The translations under genes were made by a program, and so were the position numbers. Below the pieces are notes generated by a model, which was given only the letters and a program-made list of their open reading frames with translations, was not told the origin of the DNA and searched no databases. Below are positions 17,008 through 25,404 of a DNA stretch of 64,000 nt, piece by piece. Positions within the stretch are counted from its first letter, which is position 1, and every line of letters starts with the position of its first letter. Source of the DNA: an uncultured Chloroflexota bacterium (lineage in GTDB: Bacteria > Chloroflexota > Chloroflexia > Thermomicrobiales > UBA6265); NCBI GenBank assembly GCA_937901745.1, contig CALGSZ010000096.1, positions 110,560 through 174,559 on the forward strand, given 5' to 3'.

Positions 17008-18102
17008 TTAGGGCGAATCGCCGCCAGAGCATTCGAGTAGGGCGAGAATCAGCGCTTCCTCCTGTTCCAGGTCATCGCTGGTTGACTCGACCATCGAGAG
17101 GGCGCCGGCGAGATAGGCGTCGAGCACCGAGGGGTGGACGTAGTACTTGCGGCAAATCGTCGGCGTATTGCCGAGGCATCGCGCGACGGCTTCGATCGCC
17201 TCAACGATGCGGCGCTTGGCATCGCCGTCAGATTCCGGGCGCTCCTCCGCTTGCAACTCGCGTGCGCAGAGCACCGTCCCTGCCCAGGTGCGGAAATCCT
17301 TGGCGGTGAAATCGTCGCCAGTTGCCTCCCGGAGATAGGCGTTGACGTCGGCCGAGCCGATCGTGCTCGGTTCCCCGGTCTCGTCGAGATATTGAAAGAG
17401 CTCCTGGCCTGGAAGATCGCGGCACCGCTTGACGATGCCGGCGAGGCGACGGTCGCGGAGGTCGACACTGTGCTCCTTGCCGCTCTTTCCTCGAAAACTG
17501 AAGCGCAGCGACGCACCGTTCACCTCCACATGATCGTCGCGCATTGTCGTCAGGCCGAACGAGTCGTTCGAGCGGGCATACTCGGTGTTGCCGACGCGGA
17601 TCATCGTCTGCTCAAGCAGCTGCACGACGGCCGCCAGCACCTTCTCGCGCGGCAACCCAGGTCGGGCCAGATCGGCGGCGACGCGCTGGCGCAACGCCGG
17701 GAGCGCACGCCCAAAGGCGAGCATCCGGTTGAATTTCGTCTCGTCGCGCACCTCGCGCCAGCGCGAGTGGTAACGGTATTGCTTCCGGCCGCGCGCGTCT
17801 CGACCAGTCGCCTGTAGGTGCCCGTTCGACAGCGGACTGATCCAGACGTCGGTCCAGGCTGGCGGGATGCCGAGCGCCTTGATCCGCTTCAGCGTCGCTC
17901 GATCGCGGACTGGCCGCCCGTCAGCGTCTCGGTAGCGAAAGCCGCGTCCCGCTCGCTCGCGCCGGATTCCGGGCATTGCATCCGTCACGTAGCGCAGGCC
18001 GGCGGACTTTGCCGTGGCAGCCGCGTCGGCCGTACCCGCCGCATCGGCCGTTGGGGCAGCATCGCTGCGGCGATTCGGTACCGTCGCTGGGATGATGGCC
18101 AT
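17008..18102 (-). CDS. DNA topoisomerase IB (eukaryotic/poxvirus type)
   Basis: 364 residues from the ATG at 18102 (GGAG six bases upstream); the open extension to 18225 looks untranslated. An Ala/Thr-rich N-terminal tail is followed by the small N-terminal domain (GRGFRYRDADG, IPPAWTDVWISP) and the catalytic domain. Motifs include IRVGNTEYARSNDSFGLTTMR, the pentad Lys/Arg region FTAKDFRTWAGT and the tyrosine motif CRKYYVHPSVLDAY. The enzyme relaxes supercoils through a 3'-phosphotyrosyl intermediate. This type occurs in scattered bacteria. It is a single-gene unit divergent from the serine hydrolase. Confidence 0.93.
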   Translation of the reverse strand: MAIIPATVPNRRSDAAPTADAAGTADAAATAKSAGLRYVTDAMPGIRRERAGRGFRYRDADGRPVRDRATLKRIKALGIPPAWTDVWISPLSNGHLQATGRDARGRKQYRYHSRWREVRDETKFNRMLAFGRALPALRQRVAADLARPGLPREKVLAAVVQLLEQTMIRVGNTEYARSNDSFGLTTMRDDHVEVNGASLRFSFRGKSGKEHSVDLRDRRLAGIVKRCRDLPGQELFQYLDETGEPSTIGSADVNAYLREATGDDFTAKDFRTWAGTVLCARELQAEERPESDGDAKRRIVEAIEAVARCLGNTPTICRKYYVHPSVLDAYLAGALSMVESTSDDLEQEEALILALLECSGGDSP

Positions 18103-18309
18103 CTCCTTCTCCACTGCGCCAACATGCGTGACGGGCCACGGTCGGCGTTTCCTAGCGGCGCGAAGAGTGCAGATAACGTGCCATCTGAATCGAGCGGCCG
18201 TTGCCGTCGCCCAGATCACCCTCACGCGCTACCTTCGGCCCACCGTGGAAGCTCAAACGAGTATTCTCAGATCAACAGTGGCGCCCGTCACGCCTTCTGG
18301 AGGAACGTC

Positions 18310-19410
18310 ATGACCGTCCTGCCCCGCGTTCTCCCGTTCGTGCTTGCTGTCCTCGTTGCGCTCGGCCCGTTCGCGCCATCCGCCGTTTCCGCCCAAGTAA
18401 GACCACGCCGCGACTACTGGCCGACCGTGGAGTGGCGGAAGGCCGGTCCAGATCGGATGGGCGTGGACCGGGAGGCGGTGCGCCTCGCCGGCGATGTCAT
18501 CGCTCGCGATCTCCCGCACGTCACCGGTCTGGTTGTCGTCCGGCACGGCTACATCGTCCACGAGCGATATTTCGGCGACAGCTACGGGCGCGACGATCCC
18601 GTCAACGTTCGCTCGATCACCAAGAGCGTGATCGGCACGCTGATCGGCATCGCCGTGGCCGAGGGCAAGCTGAAGCTCGACCAGACGCTCGGCGAGCTGA
18701 TCCCCGACCGCATCCCTCCGGAAGCGGATCCCCGGACGCGAGAGATCACCGTCCGCCACCTGCTGACGATGACGTCTGGCTGGGCGTGGGATATCGGGAC
18801 GGACTATCAGCGCCTGATCGCCAGCGATGATTGGGCGCGGCTCACGCTGAGCTTGCCTGTGGTCTACGAGCCGGGCACGTTCTACGCCTACAACACGGGT
18901 GGATCGCACCTGCTGTCCATCATCCTCAGCGAGGTGACCGGGCAAGACACGGCGGACTATGCCCAGGAAAAACTCTTCGATCCGCTCGGAATCCCGCGTC
19001 CGAGCTGGCAGCGATCGCCGCAGGGGAAGGTCAGCGGCGGCTTCGGACTGGAGCTCACGCCGCGCGATATGGCCAAGCTCGGCGAGCTGTACCTGAACGA
19101 AGGGCGGTGGGATGACCAGCGGATCGTCCCGGCCTCGTACATCCGCCACGCGATTTCCGTCAAGAGCTCGGGCGATTCCACCGGCGGCGCGCAGTACGGC
19201 TACCAATGGTGGGTGACCAACACGGACGGCTATCACGCCGCGTTCGCGCTCGGCTTCGGCGGGCAATACGTCTACATCGTGCCCGATCTCGATCTGACGG
19301 TCGTGATTGCCGCCGGCTTCGAGACGCCGCCGGCGGGCTTCGGTCCACCACGCCCGGTGATTGAGAACATCATTGTCCCCGCGGTCACACCCTCGCCTGC
19401 GGCAGATTGA
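18310..19410 (+). CDS. Secreted serine hydrolase (beta-lactamase/class C family)
   Basis: 366 residues; the ATG at 18310 has GGAGG six bases upstream. A Sec signal peptide (VLPFVLAVLVALGPFAPSAVSA) is followed by the SxxK motif SITKSV, the YNTG motif corresponding to YxN, and a C-terminal GFGGQYVYIVPDLDLTVVI strand. It belongs to the penicillin-binding/esterase class C superfamily; the substrate cannot be told. It is not obviously linked to the operon that starts 100 bases downstream. Confidence 0.88.
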   Translation: MTVLPRVLPFVLAVLVALGPFAPSAVSAQVRPRRDYWPTVEWRKAGPDRMGVDREAVRLAGDVIARDLPHVTGLVVVRHGYIVHERYFGDSYGRDDPVNVRSITKSVIGTLIGIAVAEGKLKLDQTLGELIPDRIPPEADPRTREITVRHLLTMTSGWAWDIGTDYQRLIASDDWARLTLSLPVVYEPGTFYAYNTGGSHLLSIILSEVTGQDTADYAQEKLFDPLGIPRPSWQRSPQGKVSGGFGLELTPRDMAKLGELYLNEGRWDDQRIVPASYIRHAISVKSSGDSTGGAQYGYQWWVTNTDGYHAAFALGFGGQYVYIVPDLDLTVVIAAGFETPPAGFGPPRPVIENIIVPAVTPSPAAD

Positions 19411-19509
19411 AAGATCGCCCGACCCCTTGAACGAACGCATGTTCTAGGGCACAATACCGCTGCGCCCCGACGGCTCATGCGGTATCGCCCGCGCACCCGT
19501 GGATCTTGG

Positions 19510-21792
19510 ATGCTGATCTTTCCCATCCGCCACCATTCCCCGGCTGCCGCCCTGCAGCTTCAGCGGTTGATCCGCGAACGGCGGCCGAAAGCGATTCTGG
19601 TCGAGGGGCCGGCAGACGCCGACCACCTGATCCCGTTGCTGACCGACATGCTGACCGAGCCGCCGGTCGCGATTTATGCCTTCGAGGCAAACCACGCGGG
19701 CGACCCCGGCCGCGCGCGCTCGATCTTCTACCCGTTCTGCTCCTACTCGCCTGAATACGTCGCGCTCGTCGAGGGCACGGCGACGGGCGCACGCGTCGCC
19801 TTCTGCGACGTACCCGCGAGTGTCAGCCTGGCCGCTGAGGAAGAGCCGAGCGAATCCGGCGGCGCGGATGGGGGCTATTCCACCTTTGCCGACCGTCTCG
19901 CGGAGGCAGCGGGGTTCTCATCCTTCGATGGCTTTTGGGAGGCGGCGATCGAGCAAGTTTGTGCGCAGGCGGCCGTGGATGACTACATCGCGGCGCTGAG
20001 CGACTTCGGGACGAAGGCGCGCTCGCTGGCAACTCCACCCGAGATCGGCATTTCCGATGCGATCCGCGAGCAGCACATGGCCTCGGTCGCGCTCGGCATG
20101 GTCGCGGCCGGCATTCCTGAGGACGATATCCTGATCGTTTGCGGCGCGGCGCACGCCTCCGCGATCGCCGCGTATGTCCGCGAGGGTATCCAGCCGCCGT
20201 CGCTACCCGACCGGCTTCCGACCGAACTCGCGCTTGTCCCGTACAGTTTTCCGCGCCTAAGCGACGATCTCGGCTATGGGGCTGGCAACCGGGCGCCGTG
20301 GTTCTACCAGCAGGTCTGGGAGCAGCGCGGGGACTTCACGGCGGCCACCCGGCGCACGCTGCTAGCGGTGGCGGCGCGGCTGCGCCAGCAGGGACGGCTC
20401 GCCTCCCTGGCCCAGGTTGTCGACGCCGACGAGCTTGCCACCGTCCTCGCCGGGCTGCGCGGCAAACCCGCGCCAGGCGTGGACGAGATCACTGACGCCG
20501 CTGTCGCCTGCCTCGCGCACGGGCAGCCCGTGGTCGTCGAGCAGGCGCTGCGCGAAGTCTTGATCGGTCACCGTCTGGGCCGGGTCTCGCCGCGAGCGGG
20601 TCTCACGCCGCTGCAGACCGAGTTCTACGAGACGGCGGAGCGCCTGCGATTGCCGGTGCAGGACGCGCCACGCCAGATCCTCGTCCACTTGCCAGAGCCT
20701 GACGAGGCGGCCCAGTCCGTCTTCCTCCACCGTTTGGTCGCGGCAGACATCCCGTTCGCGCGGGAGCTGGAGGGCGGCATCGGCGGGCGAGGAGCGGCGC
20801 GCGGCGGGGCGCTGGCCGGTTTGCGGCGCGCAAGGGAGAAATGGGAGCTTTGCTGGTCGCCGCTGACCGACGCCAGACTGATCGAGCACAACGCCTGGGG
20901 CAGCACGCTCGCCTCGGTTGCGCGGCGCCTCCTCCTCCGCCGGCTCGACGCCGCGAAGGCGATTGACGAGGGCGCCGAGATCCTGCTGCGGCTGACGCTC
21001 TGCGACCTTGCCGATGCCTTCTCAACCGCACTGCCGCGCTGTGAGACGCTGGCGGCAGACAGCGCCAGCTTTCCGGCAATTGCGCGGGCGGTTTTCCATC
21101 TCGATGGACTGCTCTCCTACGGAGCCGTGCGCCAGCTGCCGTCGGCCGAGCTGACCGATTTGGCGCGGCGCCTCTTCATCCGGGCAGCGCTGCAACTGCC
21201 AGCCGCGGCGCAATGCGGCGACGAGGCGGCTGCTGAGATGGAGACGAGCCTGTTGCCGCTGGCCGAGCTTGCGCGAAAAGGGAGCCCGGTCGTCACGCCG
21301 GAGATTCTCTGGGACGCGATTGCCGCGGTCAGTGAGCACGACGGAGCACACCCCGGGTTGCGCGGGGTGGCGCTAACGCTGCTCGAGGTCAGCCATCGCC
21401 TCCCGCCGGGAGATTTCGCGCGGCGGCTGCGCCGGATGCTCGTGGGTTCCTCGCCGGATGCCGGGGCGCGCTTGGTCGCCGGCATCTTCACCCTTCATCG
21501 CGGCACGCTGATCCGCAACCAAGCGCTGATCGGCGCGATCACCGACTTCTTGCTCGGCTTGGAGATCGAGACGCTGCTGCCCCTCCTCCCCGCCCTGCGC
21601 CGCACGCTCGGAGATCTTTCCACGGCTGAACGCGCGTATCTCGATGAGACGCTGACCGCCGCGCTGCAGATCGCGGAGGACACCGGACCCGAGCTCAACG
21701 TCTCAGACGAGCTTCGCGCCCGGCTTGCGGAAGTTGATGCGGCCGTGGCCGCGACGCTCGACACGTGGAGAGACCGATATGGAATCGGCTGA
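19510..21792 (+). CDS. DUF5682/YehM-like protein, first gene of the MoxR-VWA-SWIM-type cluster
   Basis: 760 residues from the ATG at 19510; a longer frame opens at 19477 but the recognisable family start is FPIRHHSPAAA. The N-terminal third contains the IRHHSP motif, a VEGPADAD segment and a CGAAHA motif, features recalled from DUF5682 proteins; the rest is a helical, probably repeat-like region. No signal or membrane segment is present, so it acts in the cytoplasm. Its stop overlaps the VWA gene by 14 bases. In E. coli the comparable cluster is yehL-yehM-yehP-yehQ. Biochemical function is unknown. Confidence 0.8.
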   Translation: MLIFPIRHHSPAAALQLQRLIRERRPKAILVEGPADADHLIPLLTDMLTEPPVAIYAFEANHAGDPGRARSIFYPFCSYSPEYVALVEGTATGARVAFCDVPASVSLAAEEEPSESGGADGGYSTFADRLAEAAGFSSFDGFWEAAIEQVCAQAAVDDYIAALSDFGTKARSLATPPEIGISDAIREQHMASVALGMVAAGIPEDDILIVCGAAHASAIAAYVREGIQPPSLPDRLPTELALVPYSFPRLSDDLGYGAGNRAPWFYQQVWEQRGDFTAATRRTLLAVAARLRQQGRLASLAQVVDADELATVLAGLRGKPAPGVDEITDAAVACLAHGQPVVVEQALREVLIGHRLGRVSPRAGLTPLQTEFYETAERLRLPVQDAPRQILVHLPEPDEAAQSVFLHRLVAADIPFARELEGGIGGRGAARGGALAGLRRAREKWELCWSPLTDARLIEHNAWGSTLASVARRLLLRRLDAAKAIDEGAEILLRLTLCDLADAFSTALPRCETLAADSASFPAIARAVFHLDGLLSYGAVRQLPSAELTDLARRLFIRAALQLPAAAQCGDEAAAEMETSLLPLAELARKGSPVVTPEILWDAIAAVSEHDGAHPGLRGVALTLLEVSHRLPPGDFARRLRRMLVGSSPDAGARLVAGIFTLHRGTLIRNQALIGAITDFLLGLEIETLLPLLPALRRTLGDLSTAERAYLDETLTAALQIAEDTGPELNVSDELRARLAEVDAAVAATLDTWRDRYGIG

Positions 21793-22942
21793 AGCCCGCG
21801 CGGATGCCGCTTTGCTGAGATGGCGATTGGTCCTCGGGCCGGAACCAGCTGGCTCGCCCAAGTCCCGCGTGCTCGGCAGCGCGGACGAAGCCGTGGCCGG
21901 CGATCCTCGCCTGACGGCCGTCGACCGCGCGCTCGATTTCCTTTACGGCACGGAGCGGGGCGCCGATCTGAGCGCGAGCCTGCCGTACGTTGCGACGTGG
22001 CTGGGCGACATCCGTCGCTATTTCCCCCGCCAAACGGTCGCGTTCCTCGAGCGGGAGGCGATCGCGCGGCGCGGCCTGCGCCAGCTCCTGTTTGAGCCGG
22101 AAGTGCTCGGAACGCTCGAGAAAGACATCCACCTCGTCACGACGATCCTCGGCTTCAAGGATCTGATGCCGGAGGAGACTCGCCGGACCGCGCGCGAGGT
22201 GGTGGCGGAGATCGTCGCGGAGCTGCGTCAGCGGCTCGAGACGCCACTTCAGCAGGCGATCACGGGGGCACTGCAGCGCAACCGGCATGCGCCGCTGCGC
22301 GTCAGCCGCAACCTTGACGTCAGGCGCACGATCCAATCGGGCCTGCGGAACTACCAGCCAGAGCTTGGAAAGATCGTTCCGGAGCGGCTCTACTTCTACG
22401 CAAGCCAGCGCCGGTACCATGAGTGGCGCATCATCGTCCTCGTTGACCAGAGCGGCTCGATGGCGGAGTCCATCGTCTATGCCGCAATCTTTGCCGCCGT
22501 TTTCGCCTCGCTGCCCGCGCTCGAGACTCGGCTTCTCTTGTTCGACACCGCGACGGTCGATCTGACCGACCACGTCAGCGATCCCGTCGAGGTTCTGTTC
22601 AGCGCCCAACTCGGCGGTGGCACCGACATTGCCCGCGCGGTTGCGACGGCGTCGGAGCTGGTCGAGCAGCCGGAGCGGACGCTGCTGCTCTTGATCACCG
22701 ACCTGCACGAAGGGGGCGATCGCGAGGCGCTGCTGGATCGGCTCGCCGCGCTGGTGGAGAGCCGAGTCCGCGTGCTCTGCGCGCTCGCGCTGAACGACGC
22801 GGGCGTCGCCTCGTACAATCACCAACTCGCGCGCGAAGTGGCGAATGTGGGCGTGCCCGCGTTCGCCGCGACGCCCAACCGGATGGTCGAGGTCATCGAG
22901 CGCGCGCTGCGAGGGGAGTCGCCAGATGGCAGCCGCATTTGA
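21779..22942 (+). CDS. VWA domain protein (YehP-like) with MIDAS motif
   Basis: 387 residues; the ATG at 21779 has GGAG eight bases upstream and lies inside the end of the DUF5682 gene. The N-terminal half is helical. The C-terminal VWA domain has a complete metal-ion-dependent adhesion site: DQSGS at 223-227, Thr/Asp at 282-283 (GGGTDIARA) and ITDLHEGG further on. Proteins of this type work with MoxR AAA+ ATPases, often as substrate adaptors. It overlaps the next gene by 17 bases, indicating tight translational coupling. Confidence 0.9.
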   Translation: MESAEARADAALLRWRLVLGPEPAGSPKSRVLGSADEAVAGDPRLTAVDRALDFLYGTERGADLSASLPYVATWLGDIRRYFPRQTVAFLEREAIARRGLRQLLFEPEVLGTLEKDIHLVTTILGFKDLMPEETRRTAREVVAEIVAELRQRLETPLQQAITGALQRNRHAPLRVSRNLDVRRTIQSGLRNYQPELGKIVPERLYFYASQRRYHEWRIIVLVDQSGSMAESIVYAAIFAAVFASLPALETRLLLFDTATVDLTDHVSDPVEVLFSAQLGGGTDIARAVATASELVEQPERTLLLLITDLHEGGDREALLDRLAALVESRVRVLCALALNDAGVASYNHQLAREVANVGVPAFAATPNRMVEVIERALRGESPDGSRI

Positions 22943-24296
22943 TCCAGGCGCGTTCCCGGTTCTCGTCGCACTTGGCAACTCGCTGCGGGAAATGGCCGGA
23001 GAGTCGATGTACGCGGCGGGCCGAGAGCTGGTACGCTCCGGCGCGGTGCGTGAGGCGACGATCGCCGGCACGTTGGCCCAGGCGGTCGTTCAAGGTTCGA
23101 CCGATTACCGCGTCTCGCTTAGCTTTTCCCGGCGAGCCAAATCGGTCAAGGCAGGCTGCACCTGCCCGGCGCAGCGACGGCGACGCATGTGCAAGCACGT
23201 CGTCGCGGTCTGCCTCTTGCTGCTCGAGCGCCCGAGCGCCTTTACCGTGCTCGAGCCGGCTGACATTCCAAAGCCCGCGAAGACCCGCCGGCCTCGCAAG
23301 AGCGCGACCAAGACCGATCCGGAGACGACGCGAGCGAAGCAACGCGCCGATGGGCTTGCAGTTGTCGACCGGCTCCTGGAGGAGCTCGCCGCGAGTGGAG
23401 CGGCCGGACTCGGCCCGGAAGGCTTGGAGCTGGTGCGCAGCGCGGCTGAGACCGTTCGCGTCTTGAAGTTGCGGCGGCTCGGCAATGCCCTGCTGACGCT
23501 GGTCCACATCGTCGAGAGTGGCCGCGCCGCCGAGGAACCCGGCGAGTTCGCTGACGCGCTGCGGGATGTCTGGATGATGCGCCAAATGGTCGGCGCGCAC
23601 CTGGAGGGGCGCATCAGCCTGGATGCCGGCACAGCCGCCTCACTCATCGGCAAGACGTGGCGCGCGTCAGAGCTGGAGCGGATCGGGCCGCTGGAGCTCG
23701 TTCCCGTCGCCGAGGATCACGAGAGCGACGGCGAGTTTCGAATCCAGTCGGTGTATCACGTCGATCTCTTGTCCGGCTCCCTTTATGTCGAGCGACTGAT
23801 CACTCCACGCGGGATCCGGGCAAAGCGGCTGCCTTCGCGCCGGATGCGCCTGCACGTACCGGAGGCGGCGATCTATCCTGGCTTGCCGCCCCACCGCATT
23901 CAAATCCTGCGCGAAGAGCGCGCGCCGCTGCGAAGATGCGACGTCGGCCAGGTCGTCGCCTTGGCCGGAACCTCGGTCGCAAGCCTGCACCAAGAGCTGC
24001 GTGAGCGCATGACGCTGCCGTTCGCCTCACCGGAGCTGCCGGTTCTCTTCCGGCCATCCGCGCTCCTTGTCGAGCCGAGCCGCGTGATTGCCCGCGACGA
24101 CGCCGGCCAGGCGGTAGACATCCTCTGGCCGACGACGTGGTCTCGCCAGCTGCCCGCGATCCTACCGGAGGACCCGTCGCAGGTCGCGCTGGTCGGTCTC
24201 GCGGGGCTGTCCGATCGCGGCCCGGTGATTCAATGCCTTTCCCTGGTGGGGAGCCTGCGATGGGGGAACGGTCCGTCCTACCCTGAGATGAGCTGA
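22926..24296 (+). CDS. SWIM zinc-finger protein (YehQ-like)
   Basis: 456 residues; the ATG at 22926 has GGAG seven bases upstream. The SWIM motif CxC-x8-CxH is formed by Cys78, Cys80, Cys89 and His91 (AGCTCPAQRRRRMCKHVV). A basic linker rich in Lys/Arg (KTRRPRKSATKT) follows, then a long alpha/beta region without a recognised domain. SWIM fingers bind nucleic acid or protein. Third gene of the overlapping operon. Its E. coli counterpart is longer, so part of the function may be carried by the next gene. Confidence 0.88.
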   Translation: MAAAFDPGAFPVLVALGNSLREMAGESMYAAGRELVRSGAVREATIAGTLAQAVVQGSTDYRVSLSFSRRAKSVKAGCTCPAQRRRRMCKHVVAVCLLLLERPSAFTVLEPADIPKPAKTRRPRKSATKTDPETTRAKQRADGLAVVDRLLEELAASGAAGLGPEGLELVRSAAETVRVLKLRRLGNALLTLVHIVESGRAAEEPGEFADALRDVWMMRQMVGAHLEGRISLDAGTAASLIGKTWRASELERIGPLELVPVAEDHESDGEFRIQSVYHVDLLSGSLYVERLITPRGIRAKRLPSRRMRLHVPEAAIYPGLPPHRIQILREERAPLRRCDVGQVVALAGTSVASLHQELRERMTLPFASPELPVLFRPSALLVEPSRVIARDDAGQAVDILWPTTWSRQLPAILPEDPSQVALVGLAGLSDRGPVIQCLSLVGSLRWGNGPSYPEMS

Positions 24297-24312
24297 GCGC
24301 GGGAGTAGCCGC

Positions 24313-25212
24313 ATGCCGCGAGAGATCGTCGCGTTTCTCAGTCAGGTCGAGGAAAAGCTCGGGCGGATGCTGGCATCCGGCTGGCGCAACGCGGGACCGG
24401 ACGCCGCGGGGTTCGCGCGTGACGCGGAAGCGCTCGCCGCCGTCGGCCTGCACGACGTCGCCGCTCGGCTCCGCGACGTGGCGTCCGCGACCGGTCCCAT
24501 CGAAGGGCTGCGAGCGGTAACGCTCGCCAGCGCCGCCTGTCGCCTCGCGCGAGCCCATCTCGTGGACACGCCGCCGCCGGATGCGCACGCGAAACCGCTC
24601 CTGCCCCGGCGTCCCCGCGCCGCGGACCGCCTCTCGCTCGTGCCGCTCGGCCGCATGACGGTCGAGGGGGACGTGGTCTGGTCATGCTTGCAGTCGCGCG
24701 GGTACGCCTGGGAATGGCTGCTCTTAGATCCGCCCGAGTGGAATGAGTCGAGTGGGCCTTGGCTCGCCTGCGGTGTGGAAGGCTTTCCCGTTTGGAGCGG
24801 CAGGTACCCGTTCGGCGCGATTGCCGAGGTGACGCGAGTCGCGCTTCACGACGTCGAGTGGATCGAGCTCGACCCTGAGACAGCCGATCTTCCCGCTCTC
24901 GGCGACCTGCACTCCGGGAAGATGCGCTCGACGCAAATCCCGTTGTGGGGCGGGGGATATCTCACGCTGGCGCCGCTCGACGCCGAGACGTTGGACCGTC
25001 TGAACTGGCTCGACGAACGGGTCGCCGCCGACCTCATCGCCACGCCCAGTCAACTCTGGGGTCTGGTCTGGGACCAGCAACGAGACCGCATCCTCACGGC
25101 CGCCTTTCTGCGGGGCGATGGCTGGTGCCGAGTCGTGCATCTGACACCGGGCTGCCCGGATGAGGAGCTGCCGGCAGGCCGGCAACAAATTGCGCTAAGC
25201 CGCGCCGGATAG
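24313..25212 (+). CDS. Unknown protein, fourth gene of the MoxR-associated operon, 299 aa
   Basis: Starts 16 bases after the SWIM gene with GGGAG seven bases before ATG. The N-terminal 100 residues are helical and Ala-rich (VEEKLGRMLASGWRNAGPDAAGF); the C-terminal 200 residues are Trp-rich beta structure (YAWEWLLLDPPEW, VEWIELDPETADLP, IPLWGGGYL). No catalytic motif, signal or membrane segment is visible and no family is recognised. It may be a detached C-terminal part of a longer YehQ-type protein, or a cluster-specific fourth subunit. Expression with its neighbours is strongly implied by spacing. Confidence 0.75.
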   Translation: MPREIVAFLSQVEEKLGRMLASGWRNAGPDAAGFARDAEALAAVGLHDVAARLRDVASATGPIEGLRAVTLASAACRLARAHLVDTPPPDAHAKPLLPRRPRAADRLSLVPLGRMTVEGDVVWSCLQSRGYAWEWLLLDPPEWNESSGPWLACGVEGFPVWSGRYPFGAIAEVTRVALHDVEWIELDPETADLPALGDLHSGKMRSTQIPLWGGGYLTLAPLDAETLDRLNWLDERVAADLIATPSQLWGLVWDQQRDRILTAAFLRGDGWCRVVHLTPGCPDEELPAGRQQIALSRAG

Positions 25213-25404
25213 CGGTACGAATGCCGCGTCGTGTCGCCCAATGCCTGTGCTATAGTCCGGTCGCTCGTCTGCTCATCAACGGCGGCAATCAACTCAGCGC
25301 CCTTAGGTTCCGTAAGCAATAAGGAACACCCATCGGCGCACACGGTCGCCGAGCGAGAGCGGCTGGCGCCAGGGTAGCTGCGGATGCGAGTGGAGGAAAG
25401 ACGG

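Noticed and set aside
17818..18309. N-terminal extension of the serine hydrolase
   Set aside because: Overlaps the topoisomerase gene; a signal peptide and ribosome binding site are at 18310.
21695..23071. 458-codon open frame on the minus strand
   Set aside because: Antisense to the VWA gene and ends of its neighbours, whose MIDAS and SWIM motifs show the plus strand is coding.
24290..24320. Frameshift joining the SWIM gene to the 299-aa gene
   Set aside because: The second gene has its own ribosome binding site and start; no slippery sequence is seen.
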